A stretch of DNA of 52,769 nucleotides from CAYUXF01 sp964448755 (GCA_964448755.1 CAYUXF010000003.1:1-52769); one strand, 5' to 3'. Shown: positions 1-8,894, counted from the stretch's first letter. Translations and numbers: made by a program. Notes: generated by a model from the letters alone, not told the origin.

Positions 1-209
1 CCACGAATAATAGAAGGGTCAGCTCCGTTAAGTCTTTCTCTTTCTTCTGGTGTATTATCGATAGCGCCAAATTCTTTGAACTCAGCCAGACCTTTATCGG
101 CCAATACCTTTGTGATCGCGGCAGTTAATGTTGTTTTACCGTGGTCAACGTGACCAATAGTACCCACATTAACGTGCGGCTTATTTCTATTAAATTTTTC
201 TTTTGCCAT
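1..209 (-). CDS. tuf: Elongation factor Tu, N-terminal fragment
   Basis: This is the first 70 codons of EF-Tu, the GTPase that delivers aminoacyl-tRNA to the ribosome; the rest lies outside the window. The G1 P-loop GHVDHGKT is intact near residues 19-26. An AGGAGGAAGAA ribosome binding site precedes the ATG. The switch I region is odd: after IDNTPEERER the sequence reads LNGADPSII before RG, whereas the family normally runs straight from PEERER into GITI. This looks like an insertion of about nine residues at positions 60-68, in the loop that senses nucleotide state and contacts tRNA and ribosome. The gene sits 74 nt downstream of tRNA-Thr, an arrangement also known from tufB operons. Confidence 0.95.
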   Translation of the reverse strand, partial: MAKEKFNRNKPHVNVGTIGHVDHGKTTLTAAITKVLADKGLAEFKEFGAIDNTPEERERLNGADPSIIR

Positions 210-283
210 TTCTTCCTCCTAAATAATTTTTTGTTTTTTAAAATCGAACTATTTTAACACTATAATAAGTTATTGTATAAGTC

Positions 284-359
284 TGGAGCCCACGACCAGG
301 ATTGAACTGGTGACCCCATCCTTACCATGGATGTGCTCTACCAACTGAGCTACGCGGGC
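284..359 (-). tRNA. tRNA-Thr (anticodon GGT)
   Basis: The reverse complement folds into a standard cloverleaf. The acceptor arm GCCCGCG pairs with CGTGGGC with one G-T pair, the anticodon stem is CATCC/GGATG around loop ATGGTAA, and the T-loop is GTTCAATCC. CCA is encoded. Anticodon GGT reads ACC/ACU threonine codons. It lies directly upstream of tuf and is probably co-transcribed with it. Confidence 0.96.
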
Positions 360-614
360 GCAAAATTCCTGCGCAATGATCAGCATTATAATAAATGCTC
401 GCGTTGTATTATTTTTAGATCTTGGCCAAAAACAACTTCACTTGGCTGTTTTTGGATATATTATAATATATCAAAGAGCTACGGACAGAGGCGATGATAC
501 TATCACAGCCAAAATACAAAATCAAGCAGTTTTCTAAAATTTTTTTGCTCTATTTTTTAGCCTGAATGCCTATAAAAACATTATAACTCAGCCGGTCTTT
601 TTTTTAACAGCTGA
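360..614. other. Intergenic region upstream of tRNA-Thr/tuf
   Basis: No gene is visible here. On the minus strand a TATAAT lies at 385-390, about 26 nt before the tRNA, and is the likely -10 of the tRNA-Thr/tuf transcript; no convincing -35 was seen. A 9-bp inverted repeat (CCAAAAACA at 426-434 and TGTTTTTGG at 447-455) has no U-tract, so its role is unclear. Confidence 0.35.
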
Positions 615-1163
615 CTATACTTTTTTTGCATACAAACAACCACAGTAATTTTGCCTATATAATAAATATTGCTTTGTAAGCTCAATGCTTCTTTTATATC
701 CGTCTTGCTTTTTAAAATTTTCCGCCAGATACTTTACGCCATTCTGTTCAGAGGCCAGATATCCGGCTGAATGGATTTGCTCTAGACTTTTATGTGGCGA
801 AATAGAGAGCGTCGTAGCAAAAAAGGCATAATTCTGCACGGCAGCAAATTTAGCAGTTTTATCAATGCGCAGAGCGATACAAAGAGCACAGCGCTTGCCA
901 CCTTCCGGCTCGTTTTCTAAACCACTTACCGCCGACATCCACCGCGCCTCATCATCGTTATCGTCAGCAAAGACCTTCAGGCCGGCAATTTCGCCAAGCT
1001 TAACAACTGCCGTCCGGCGCTTTAAGTACTCAGCTATTGGCTGAATGTTAGGATTATAAAAGTATAGAGCCAGATCAAAGTCAGGCAAAAGTCTTTCTAT
1101 TACCGCGGTAGCACAGGGAGCACAACAAACATGTAATAAAAGTTTTGGTTTATTGCCCGGCAT
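615..1163 (-). CDS. queH: Epoxyqueuosine reductase QueH
   Basis: QueH reduces epoxyqueuosine to queuosine in tRNA, replacing the unrelated cobalamin enzyme QueG. The 182-residue protein has the family's cysteine sets: CCAPC (Cys13, Cys14, Cys17), CALC (Cys92, Cys95) and YCGC near the end (Cys174, Cys176). These cysteines are used for Fe-S and metal binding and for the catalytic disulfide in characterised members. Length matches the short form of the family. Its start overlaps the end of the TPR gene by 14 nt, so it is probably translationally coupled as the last gene of the run. No other queuosine genes are visible in the window. Confidence 0.9.
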   Translation of the reverse strand: MPGNKPKLLLHVCCAPCATAVIERLLPDFDLALYFYNPNIQPIAEYLKRRTAVVKLGEIAGLKVFADDNDDEARWMSAVSGLENEPEGGKRCALCIALRIDKTAKFAAVQNYAFFATTLSISPHKSLEQIHSAGYLASEQNGVKYLAENFKKQDGYKRSIELTKQYLLYRQNYCGCLYAKKV

Positions 1164-2175
1164 TTTTCATCAACATATCCATTTTTTCTCTAATTAATTC
1201 TTCCTGTGAAGGGTCAAGATCAATTACCCGTTGATAGGCATCAATGGCTTTATTAGTTTGACCAAGCGCATCATAAGAAATTGCCAGCAAATAGACAAAC
1301 TTACTGTTATTTGCAAAGTTATTGTATTTAGGTTCTAGTACCTCTATGATCTGCGGATAACGCTGATTCTTGACGGCGCTAGTGGCATAGTTAATATAGA
1401 CGCCAACATTGTTATACCCTGCTTCAATAGCTTTTTTACTGGATTCTTCAGCCAGGGCATGCTCGCCAAGTTTAGCGTAAGCAATGCCCAAATTAAAATA
1501 AACAGCGGGCGGCACGGGATCAAAAGAAACCTTGCTGCCCTTAATAATACTTTCAGTCCCTTCACGATAAAACCCATTATCAATATTGATCAAACCAAGT
1601 GTATAGTACATATCCGCTTCATTGTAACCACGGCCCTGAGCCATTTTTAAATATGTTTCCGCATTCCCTTTATCCTGCAGCAAATAATAGCTTTTGCCGA
1701 CATAATAAGCCAGCGGATTTGCTCGCTCCGGATTTTCTTTTAATATTTCGGACAACAGTGCAATAGTTTTCTTATATTCCTGGCTTAAAAAATAAAGTTT
1801 ACCGGCTTCTTCACGCGCAGTTTTTTGCTCAGGGTACTTAAGCAAGATCTTTTCATAGGCAGACAAGGCCTGCGGCAAAGCCTTTTTTTCTTGATGATAT
1901 TCCGCTATCTTATAAGCTTTATCCAGATCAAATGAAGTATTGAAAAACAAATCAAATGCCTTTTGTGCTAATTGATCTCTATTTAACCCGGCATAAGCGA
2001 CACCTAAGTAATAGTAAATTTCCGGCAGATTCTCATCTGACGCCAAATAATAAGCCTGCTGAGCATACCAGAGCGCTTTATCATATTCTTCAGCACGCAA
2101 CGCTAGCTCAACATCGGGAATTATTGCAAACAAAGAATTTATTAATAGAAAAAAAACAAAGAATAACTTCTTCAT
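1150..2175 (-). CDS. Exported tetratricopeptide-repeat protein
   Basis: The first 17 or so residues form a signal peptide (MKK, hydrophobic core, SLFA), so the protein is probably periplasmic or membrane-associated. The rest is TPR helical hairpins, recognisable by the recurring pattern of YYLGVAYAGL, YYTLGLI and YFNLGIAYAKLGEHALAEE and by acidic-proline turns such as YPEQ and DPSQ. TPR arrays bind partner proteins; the partner cannot be told from sequence. It lies 50 nt after prmC and overlaps queH. The function is unknown; a scaffold role in envelope or pilus assembly would be a guess. Confidence 0.85.
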   Translation of the reverse strand: MKKLFFVFFLLINSLFAIIPDVELALRAEEYDKALWYAQQAYYLASDENLPEIYYYLGVAYAGLNRDQLAQKAFDLFFNTSFDLDKAYKIAEYHQEKKALPQALSAYEKILLKYPEQKTAREEAGKLYFLSQEYKKTIALLSEILKENPERANPLAYYVGKSYYLLQDKGNAETYLKMAQGRGYNEADMYYTLGLINIDNGFYREGTESIIKGSKVSFDPVPPAVYFNLGIAYAKLGEHALAEESSKKAIEAGYNNVGVYINYATSAVKNQRYPQIIEVLEPKYNNFANNSKFVYLLAISYDALGQTNKAIDAYQRVIDLDPSQEELIREKMDMLMKNAGQ

Positions 2176-2225
2176 TTTTGCCCCCCCTGGTAATATTAAG
2201 CCAATTTTCCTTTAAACAGAACTTT

Positions 2226-3265
2226 TTACTCTATAAAAGTATACACCACGCGGTTATTTCCACCAAGGTCTTTTCTTACCAGCGCCGGCTTGTGATATTT
2301 TTGAAAAATTATCTCTTTAACCCGCGCCGCCTGATCGTAACCAACCTCAAAAAAAATACCTTTTAATTTTGTACCGCAGATCGCCGCTTGATCAACTATT
2401 TGCCTATAAAAAACCACATCATCTTCACCAGAAAGCAACGCTTTAGCCGGTTCAAATTGTTTGATCTCAGTCGGCAGCTTTTCATAGTCTCTCCCAGAAA
2501 TATATGGTGGATTGGAAACCAAAACCACATCATCATTAATCTGCTGATGAATTAAACCAGTCAAAAGATTGGACCGGCAAAAAGAGATACGATCGGCAAC
2601 TTTATTGACCTGGGCATTCTGCGCCGCTATTTTCAATGCTTCATCAGAAATATCTAGAGCAATAACAGAAACATTTTTTAAAAGAGCGGCCAGCGCAACG
2701 GCAATAGCCCCAGAGCCAGTACCNNNNNNNNNNNNNNNNNNNNNNNNNNNNNNNNNNNNNNNNNNNNNNNNNNNNNNNNNNNNNNNNNNNNNNNNNNNNN
2801 NNNNNNNNNNNNNNNNNNNNNNNAAACATTTTTTAAAAGAGCGGCCAGCGCAACGGCAATAGCCCCAGAGCCAGTACCGATGTCAATTATTGTCAAAGAC
2901 TTATCCTTAAAAACACTTCTCGCCGCCTCAACAACAGTTTCCACTAAAATTTCAGTATCGGGACGGGGAATCAAAACCTTGCGATCAACTTGAAATTTTA
3001 AACCCATAAAATAAGTAAAGCCGGTAATATACTGCACCGGCTCATTTTTGGCGCGGCGCAAGATAAACTCCCGGTATTTTTCACGCTCCGATTTTTCCAA
3101 CGGCCGGTCGTAACGGGTATAAAGATCGATCCGCTCGCAGTTGAGAACCGCCATTAAAAGCTGCTCTGCTTCACTGCGGGCAAAAGGAAATCCTTTGTCG
3201 CGCAAAAAACTTTCCGACCATTTTAATATTTCTAAAATATTCCAAACTTTGACACTACTGGGCAT
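2226..3265 (-). CDS. prmC: Release factor glutamine methyltransferase PrmC (contains assembly gap)
   Basis: PrmC methylates the glutamine of the GGQ motif in peptide chain release factors. The N-terminal helical domain and SAM-binding motif IIDIGTGSGAIAVAL lie right of the gap, and the catalytic NPPY motif (SNPPYISGRDYE) lies left of it. The 100-N gap at 2724-2823 has the same 55 bases on each side. Removing one copy and the Ns shortens the gene from 1040 to 885 nt, exactly 294 codons plus stop, and puts both halves in one frame. The gene is therefore intact, with the seam inside the SAM domain. Its start overlaps the end of prfA by 11 nt, and its substrate is encoded immediately upstream. 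Confidence 0.93.
2669..2878. other. Scaffold gap (2724-2823) with duplicated 55-bp ends
   Basis: The 55 bases at 2669-2723 recur exactly at 2824-2878 around 100 Ns. The pattern fits two contigs that overlap by an assembler word length and were joined with a fixed-size gap. The overlap should be collapsed; the true sequence is 155 bases shorter here. Confidence 0.95.
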
Positions 3266-4331
3266 TTTGCAATTTAGCTAAACGGTCAGCGGTAATTAGC
3301 GCTTCGGTAAATTCAAACAAATTGCCGTTCAAAACTTCTTCTAAATTATGTGTTGTCAAGCCAATACGATGATCTGTCACTCTGCTCTGCGGATAGTTAT
3401 AAGTTCTGATCTTTTCCGAACGGTCACCTGAACCGACCTGCATTTTGCGCAGATCTTTCTCTTTTTTTAAGCGCTCTGCTTCCATTTGCTCATAAATTCT
3501 CGCTTTTAAAACTCGCATGGCCGAATCTCTATTCTGGTGCTGAGAACGCCCATCCTGACACTCTACAACAGTGCCGGTAGGAAGATGCGTAATACGCACT
3601 GCCGAGTCTGTTTTGTTGATATGCTGACCGCCGGCTCCGGAAGCGCGAAAAGTATCTATCCGCAGGTCTTTAGGCTCAATGTGCAGGTCGATCTCTTCGG
3701 CCTCTGGCATAATAGCCACGGTTGCCGCCGATGTATGAATACGTCCGGAAGCCTCGGTCTCTGGCACACGCTGAACACGGTGTGTGCCGGACTCATACTT
3801 CATTTTGCCATAGACCCCGTCACCAACTATTTCAACAATAGCTTCTTTAACACCACCCTGGTCTGCCTCATGAAAATCAACAACATTGAACTGCCATTTA
3901 TTTTTTTCAGCATAGCGATGATACATTTCCAATAAATTAGCGGCAAACAATGCAGCCTCTTCACCGCCTGTTCCCTGCCTGATCTCCAGAACAGCGTTCA
4001 TTTTATCGTTAGGATCCCTCGGCACTAATAATATTTTCAGCTCATCTTCCAGAACTTCTATTTTCTCTTTACTTTCATCTAATTCCGCTCTGGCCATTTC
4101 ACGCAATTCTTTATCTGCCGAGCTGTCCGTTAAGATCTCTTCCGCTTCAACATAATTATTTTTAACTATTTTATACTCACGGAATTTATCAACAATTTCT
4201 TTGAGCTCACTATGTTTACACATTAGTTCGCGATAGCGCTTAATATCGGAAACCGCCTCAGGATTAGCCAGTTCCGCTTCTAGATCATTAAATTTTTTTT
4301 CAATATCTTCCAATCTGCTAAACATTTTCAA
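3255..4331 (-). CDS. prfA: Peptide chain release factor 1
   Basis: RF1 terminates translation at UAA and UAG. The 358-residue length is typical. The codon-recognition tripeptide is PET in RVPETEASGRIHTS, within the PxT pattern of RF1, and the catalytic GGQ is in GAGGQHINKTDSAVR. A coiled-coil N-terminal domain precedes these. An AAGGA-type ribosome binding site lies about 11 nt before the ATG. It overlaps prmC, which modifies its GGQ glutamine. Confidence 0.98.
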   Translation of the reverse strand: MKMFSRLEDIEKKFNDLEAELANPEAVSDIKRYRELMCKHSELKEIVDKFREYKIVKNNYVEAEEILTDSSADKELREMARAELDESKEKIEVLEDELKILLVPRDPNDKMNAVLEIRQGTGGEEAALFAANLLEMYHRYAEKNKWQFNVVDFHEADQGGVKEAIVEIVGDGVYGKMKYESGTHRVQRVPETEASGRIHTSAATVAIMPEAEEIDLHIEPKDLRIDTFRASGAGGQHINKTDSAVRITHLPTGTVVECQDGRSQHQNRDSAMRVLKARIYEQMEAERLKKEKDLRKMQVGSGDRSEKIRTYNYPQSRVTDHRIGLTTHNLEEVLNGNLFEFTEALITADRLAKLQNAQ

Positions 4332-4403
4332 GTATTCCTTATATCAACATCAAAATAAGTCGGCAATTATATCTCATACCCGGGCGCTTTTAAAAGGCTC
4401 TAT

Positions 4404-5267
4404 TTAAACACGCTTGACCTGTTTTAAGGCTTCAATAGCCGCTTTGATCATATCGTTATCCGGCCGACGGGTCGTTAATTTTTGCAATAACAAACCAGGC
4501 CAAAGAAAAAACAGCAGCAGCGGACGTGGCAAACGGTTGACTAGCCGAATAAACTCATAAGCAATACCAGAAACCAACGGCAAAAGCAATAATTTATACA
4601 AAACACGTTGCCATAATTCCGGCCGGCCTAAAAAAGTAAAGACCACAATAGAAACAATTAAAACAACTAATAAAAAAGAAGTGCCGCAGCGCGGATGCAA
4701 AACTGAATACTTTTTAACATTCTTAACCGTTAACTCTTCTCCCGCCTCATAAGCAAACACCGTAGCATGTTCCGCCCCATGAAAGCCAAAGACCCTTCTA
4801 ATGTCTTTAGATAAATTGATCAATAAAAGATAAAGAAAAAAAATAGTTATCCGAATTAAACCTTCTAGAACATTTAACAGCACCGTATTATCAACATGTT
4901 TTTTAAGCTGCTCAAAACCGCTGGCCGGCAGCAAAATAAAAAGAGCCACAAAAAAGATAACAGCAACAAAAATAGAGAGCGGCATTTCGTACTTTGACTG
5001 TTTGGCAGACTCCTCCGGCATGGCGATCTCCGCCGAATAAGTCAGCATTTTAAAACCCAGCACCATCATTTCTAAAAGATTGACAAACCCTCTAATGAAA
5101 ATCCAGCCTAAAAAAGGATATTTTTTAGAAAGTGGCTTAAATTTTTCTTTTTTAAGAATAAGTTCTTTGTCCGGATTATAAACAGCACAGGCCACACTGT
5201 CCGGCCCTTTCATCATAACCCCTTCAATGAGAGCCTGTCCGCCCAATAATTCTTTAGCTTTGCGCAA
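4404..5267 (-). CDS. DUF1385 family membrane protein
   Basis: The protein begins with the DUF1385 signature GGQALIEGVMMKGPD and continues with AVYNPD. At least four hydrophobic segments follow, and a conserved middle region reads GFHGAEHATVFAYEAGEEL and HPRCGTSFLL. The histidines, glutamate and cysteine of this stretch suggest a metal site in the membrane. The 287-residue length is usual. DUF1385 genes are often found beside prfA and prmC, as here. The family has no firmly established reaction, so none is assigned. The start overlaps the upstream hydrolase gene by 14 nt. Confidence 0.9.
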   Translation of the reverse strand: MRKAKELLGGQALIEGVMMKGPDSVACAVYNPDKELILKKEKFKPLSKKYPFLGWIFIRGFVNLLEMMVLGFKMLTYSAEIAMPEESAKQSKYEMPLSIFVAVIFFVALFILLPASGFEQLKKHVDNTVLLNVLEGLIRITIFFLYLLLINLSKDIRRVFGFHGAEHATVFAYEAGEELTVKNVKKYSVLHPRCGTSFLLVVLIVSIVVFTFLGRPELWQRVLYKLLLLPLVSGIAYEFIRLVNRLPRPLLLFFLWPGLLLQKLTTRRPDNDMIKAAIEALKQVKRV

Positions 5268-5940
5268 GGTTTTTCCCCTTTCCTGCCGGTTCTAGATATT
5301 CCAACGCCACTACTTTTTTCTCTTTAGACAGCAGCGCTTTGCGATCTATTATAAACTCATTTTTGTTCGCCGCCACTACTAAATCTTTTTTATCTCTTAA
5401 AAAATCGTCCAGTCCATATTTTTCCCGGCTGTTATATTTTGTTTTATATTTCATAGGGACAACATATTTAACATTGAGCTTTGCCAGCAAACTCTCCACT
5501 TCGGCCGGCGCAAGTGTATTGCGCCCGCCAATAGGGATAAACGCCACATCCAGCGGTCCGATCTTATTTAAAAGCGCTTCGTCCGGCAAAACACCAAGAT
5601 CGCCAAAATGACAGAACCTGACCGCGCGCATACTCCAGGTAAAAATAGTATTCAGGCCATACTGCCGGCCTTGCACGGCATCATGATAAGAGAGAAAACC
5701 CTCAATCTTAACCTGTCCAACCTCGCGGTAGCCCGGCCCGTAAATAACCGCCGGAGTGCCGGAAACGGCTTCCGCACAGCTGTGTGCTGGATGCAGATGA
5801 GAAATAATTACAATGTCAGCAGAAATTGCCGGCATTGTATATCCGGCATTGTCGTAATAGGGGTCAACAATTAATTTGCCGCCATCATAAGACTCCAAAT
5901 AAAAACAAGAATGCCCAAGATATTTTATTTTAATGATCAT
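5254..5940 (-). CDS. UlaG-like metallo-beta-lactamase-fold hydrolase with altered metal motif
   Basis: The N-terminus IKYLGHSCFYLES and DPYYDN is typical of the UlaG/UPF0173 branch of the metallo-beta-lactamase fold. The usual metal-binding HxHxDH is here HLHPAH: His48, His50 and His53 are present but position 52 is alanine. Later elements are FCHFGDLGVLPDE and VAFIPIGG. Loss of this aspartate normally removes a ligand of the second metal, so the enzyme may bind one metal or have changed activity. It sits in the run between an unknown exported protein and DUF1385. The substrate is unknown. Confidence 0.8.
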   Translation of the reverse strand: MIIKIKYLGHSCFYLESYDGGKLIVDPYYDNAGYTMPAISADIVIISHLHPAHSCAEAVSGTPAVIYGPGYREVGQVKIEGFLSYHDAVQGRQYGLNTIFTWSMRAVRFCHFGDLGVLPDEALLNKIGPLDVAFIPIGGRNTLAPAEVESLLAKLNVKYVVPMKYKTKYNSREKYGLDDFLRDKKDLVVAANKNEFIIDRKALLSKEKKVVALEYLEPAGKGKNLAQS

Positions 5941-5949
5941 TATCGCTAT

Positions 5950-6825
5950 TTATTTTCTATAAAAATCTGTTATCTGCAAATTCTGCTGACGAATAGTGCG
6001 TGAGCCGTCTTTTAACCTCAGGTAAAAAGAACAGACATAGAGCCCTGCTTCAAAATTTTCCGGCACTCTAAAATACCCGACAAATGAGCCGTCGGCACTT
6101 TTATGCAGATCAACATAATTGGAAACACCAATTAAAAAAGTTACACTTTCGGTATCGGCCACCGTAGGAGGATAAACTACAAACTTAATATTCTCGCCGC
6201 GCACCGCTCTTTGCGGCAACTCTATTTTATATTCCAACTGATCAACGGCAGGTTTTTCCATTTTAGCCAGTCTTAAATTCTCCTCATAGTTCGGTGCCTT
6301 AAAAGTATCGGCTTGCACCGGATAAGATGCCAGATCCTCCAGTTCAACGCTCTCAATTAAGCCGGCATTAGCGGAGACATCTGGCAAAAAAAACCAGTTC
6401 AAAGAAACATTGTTTTTTTCACGATCATATAAACGAATAGTTCTAATGGTCAGCTCGAAAGAACGCGGTTCGCGCCAGGCTGTTTTAAAATATAAAAAGC
6501 CGGTCCTTTTCTCCCCTTTTTCAATAAAACCATCTTTAAATAAGTTAGGAGATTCGATCTTTTTTCTATAATAATAACCCCCTTTTTCATCCTTTAAATA
6601 ACTATTGTAATTGGGCTCAAAACGCAGCGAATGATCTGAGTTATTTTGCACTTCCAGATAGATCATTGTAATATCTTTAGTGACCGTGGCATTTTTATCT
6701 ATTAAATAAGCAGCGCTGATAAGCACCTCGTCATTATAATTTCTTACCTTCTGTTGCGGATAATAATTTAACGCCGCTAAAAAATTCAAAAAAACCACTG
6801 AAAAAATAATTAGTTTTAATTTCAT
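5950..6825 (-). CDS. Exported protein of unknown function
   Basis: A signal peptide of about 18 residues (MKLKLIIFSVVFLNFLAA) is followed by a soluble beta-rich sequence. The segment from about residue 50 reads like a DUF4352-type Ig fold (IYLEVQNNSDHSLRF, KGEKRTGFLYFKT). A second beta domain around residues 195-280 contains SFVGYFRVPENFEAGLY, a pattern seen in extracellular sandwich domains that deliver or bind other domains. I do not recognise the family. Spacing of 7-9 nt to both neighbours places it in the operon between the glycosyltransferase and the UlaG-like gene, which suggests an envelope role. Confidence 0.7.
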   Translation of the reverse strand: MKLKLIIFSVVFLNFLAALNYYPQQKVRNYNDEVLISAAYLIDKNATVTKDITMIYLEVQNNSDHSLRFEPNYNSYLKDEKGGYYYRKKIESPNLFKDGFIEKGEKRTGFLYFKTAWREPRSFELTIRTIRLYDREKNNVSLNWFFLPDVSANAGLIESVELEDLASYPVQADTFKAPNYEENLRLAKMEKPAVDQLEYKIELPQRAVRGENIKFVVYPPTVADTESVTFLIGVSNYVDLHKSADGSFVGYFRVPENFEAGLYVCSFYLRLKDGSRTIRQQNLQITDFYRK

Positions 6826-6832
6826 TGCCTAA

Positions 6833-7669
6833 TTATAACAGGGCGTAACGATTTGATGAATGCGCAGACAATAAAAAATAATAGATACCGGTTAAAAATT
6901 TTTTGCGCTTCCAGGCCCCTTGGGCAATAACCCGGCTCTTTTGTGCCAAAACATTTAACGCCTGGCCTCTTTGCCGGGGTAGAAGAGCACTTTCCCTCAG
7001 TAATTTGCGGATACTTTTTACTCTAAATTTATCCATAACCGGATAGAGATGCGAGAGTTGATCGGCATGACCGCCATATTTTTCTATTAAATTTTCCTTT
7101 AACAAACCAACAGGATATTTGGCGGTAATTCTCAACCAGAGATCATAATCTTCGCAGGCGGGCAATGTTTCATCAAAAAAACCAACCTCATTTAAAAGCT
7201 CTTTTTTGATGATCACCGCCGAAGGTGAGACCAGACAAAGTTCCAATGAGCGCTCAAAAATATCACCGGCTTCTTTGGCATGTTTCTTCATGGCATTAAC
7301 GCGCTGACCATTGCGCAGCCAGATCTCTTCGGTTTGCGCAATAACAAACTCCGGATGCTGGCGCAAATAAGCTAGCTGTTTTTCTAATTTTTTCGGCAGC
7401 CAGCGGTCGTCGGAATCGAGAAAACAGATATATTGGCCTTGTGCCAGCTTAAGGCCTTTGTTGCGGGCGGCACTGACACCGCGGTGTTTTTGTTTGATAA
7501 ATTTAATTCTGGGATCTATCGGCAGATATTTTTTAACATCAATTGTTGAGCCATCGTCAACAATTATCAATTCAAAATCACGATAAGTCTGTGCAAGAAC
7601 AGACTCTACAGCTCTTTTAAAAACAGCGGTCCTATTATAAACAGGGATAATTATTGATACTGACGGCAT
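6833..7669 (-). CDS. Family 2 glycosyltransferase
   Basis: This is a GT-A fold transferase that moves a sugar from a nucleotide donor to a glycan or lipid. The start SIIIPVYNRTAVFKRAVESV and IIVDDGSTID forms the donor-binding site, and YICFLDSDDRW contains the DxD metal motif. The acidic DYDLWLRI region supplies the likely catalytic base. There is no C-terminal membrane anchor, so it is probably cytosolic or peripheral. It sits in an envelope-related run; the sugar and acceptor cannot be inferred. No clear ribosome binding site was found, consistent with internal operon placement. Confidence 0.9.
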   Translation of the reverse strand: MPSVSIIIPVYNRTAVFKRAVESVLAQTYRDFELIIVDDGSTIDVKKYLPIDPRIKFIKQKHRGVSAARNKGLKLAQGQYICFLDSDDRWLPKKLEKQLAYLRQHPEFVIAQTEEIWLRNGQRVNAMKKHAKEAGDIFERSLELCLVSPSAVIIKKELLNEVGFFDETLPACEDYDLWLRITAKYPVGLLKENLIEKYGGHADQLSHLYPVMDKFRVKSIRKLLRESALLPRQRGQALNVLAQKSRVIAQGAWKRKKFLTGIYYFLLSAHSSNRYALL

Positions 7670-7688
7670 TAAAAGATTCTAACAACTA

Positions 7689-8018
7689 TTAGCTCTTTTT
7701 AAAAACAAAGATCACCGCAAGAAAAATAAAAATAAATGCCACTAAATAATTCCACTTAAATTCCTCTTTTAAATAAAATATAGAAAAAAGAGAAAAAACA
7801 ACTAAGGTAATTACTTCTTGGATTATTTTCAACTGCGCGGTGGTAAAGTATTGCGAACCAAGGCGGTTAGCCGGCACTTGAAAACAATATTCCAAAAAGG
7901 CGATCAGCCAGCTGACCAAAATAACCGCCATTAACGGCTTGCTTTTAAAGCGCAAATGGCCATACCAGGCAAAAGTCATAAAAACATTAGAGATCATCAG
8001 CAAAAAAACTGCTGGCAA
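7689..8018 (-). CDS. DUF486 (DMT-like) small membrane protein
   Basis: The protein is a four-helix membrane protein of the DUF486 family, with signatures FMTFAWYGHLRF, FLEYCFQVPANRLGS and a C-terminal hydrophobic hairpin with KEEFKW between helices. I chose the TTG at 8018-8016: it gives MPAVFLLMISNVF, the usual family start, 109 residues, and it has AGAAGG six nt upstream. A longer reading from TTG at 8063 adds 15 residues that do not resemble the family. The fold is related to drug/metabolite transporters, but no substrate is known. Confidence 0.8.
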   Translation of the reverse strand: MPAVFLLMISNVFMTFAWYGHLRFKSKPLMAVILVSWLIAFLEYCFQVPANRLGSQYFTTAQLKIIQEVITLVVFSLFSIFYLKEEFKWNYLVAFIFIFLAVIFVFKKS

Positions 8019-8096
8019 AAGACACCTTCTTTCGGATATTTCGAGGCAGAATATACTCCCCAAAAAGGCAATTGTAAATAACCGATATGCACTAGA

Positions 8097-8885
8097 TCAA
8101 TACTTGTCGTTCTTTATATCGTCCACTACGCTCAGGTAACGCTCGATCTCTTTTTGCAGATTAACAGCTGCTTCCTTATAAAGTTCCTGCATAGAGTCAC
8201 GCAGAGTGAAACCATTGCGAATATCATTGTATTTTGCCAGATCTTCTTTGCTGGCCAGCTTAGCCAGAAAAAAATCATAGGCGGGGATCAGTTTTTCTGA
8301 CTCACCCCAAAACTCTTTGGCAAAAACTTTCTGCCCGTTTTGATCATAAAGATCAACCTGGCATTTTACTTTGGCCCGATGCGCAAATTTTAAATTATAG
8401 ACCTCGGCATAACGAGTTCTGACAAATTGTGTTTTAACTCTGGCGACCGCATCACAATCATTTTGCCGGCAAAACTCTTTAATTGCCGTTTTATTATAAT
8501 TAAAATTGAGTTTATTATCCGGAATATACCAGTGCATGTCTGACTTTAATTTGGCATTTTCCGCAACAGAAAAAGGCGAACGCTGTGAAAGTTTTAAACT
8601 CTTAAAGAAAATATTATTAATATTAACCAGCAGTCCGGTTAAATACTTTTTTTCCTCGGCCGTTAGGTCGGCCAGTAAATTCTTATTAATTTCTACCGAA
8701 TTAATGACCTGTTTATTAACTTCCAGCTTATCAATATATTCCTGACCAATTGTCAGATCAGCAATTAGCGCAGGGACTGCCACCGTTTTAATTTTTTTTA
8801 AAGCCTCGGTATTTTCTACGCCACAGCCGGTCAATAACAAAAATAAAAACGCGGTCATGAAAACTAATATTTTTTTATTTATCAT
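8097..8885 (-). CDS. Predicted lipoprotein of unknown function
   Basis: The N-terminus has a lipoprotein signal: MINKK, a hydrophobic core and lipobox LLTG followed by Cys21. The mature part starts with a low-complexity linker and then KKIKTVAVPALIADLTIGQEY, which resembles the start of outer-membrane lipoproteins that assemble around envelope machines, but I cannot assign a family. The rest is helical and charged. TATAAT lies nine nt before the ATG and no ribosome binding site is visible, so the message may be leaderless. It is the first gene of the long minus-strand run toward prfA. Confidence 0.75.
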   Translation of the reverse strand: MINKKILVFMTAFLFLLLTGCGVENTEALKKIKTVAVPALIADLTIGQEYIDKLEVNKQVINSVEINKNLLADLTAEEKKYLTGLLVNINNIFFKSLKLSQRSPFSVAENAKLKSDMHWYIPDNKLNFNYNKTAIKEFCRQNDCDAVARVKTQFVRTRYAEVYNLKFAHRAKVKCQVDLYDQNGQKVFAKEFWGESEKLIPAYDFFLAKLASKEDLAKYNDIRNGFTLRDSMQELYKEAAVNLQKEIERYLSVVDDIKNDKY

Positions 8886-8894
8886 AGTCCGGAA

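Noticed and set aside
1956..2366. 136-aa plus-strand frame
   Set aside because: Antisense to the TPR gene and prmC, with no ribosome binding site or family resemblance.
2644..2862. Open frames running through the N block in prmC
   Set aside because: They exist only because Ns are translated as unknown residues; the real gene is prmC across the collapsed gap.
2669..2878. Biological direct repeat within prmC
   Set aside because: Identical length to the second gap's repeat, exact identity and in-frame collapse all point to assembly.
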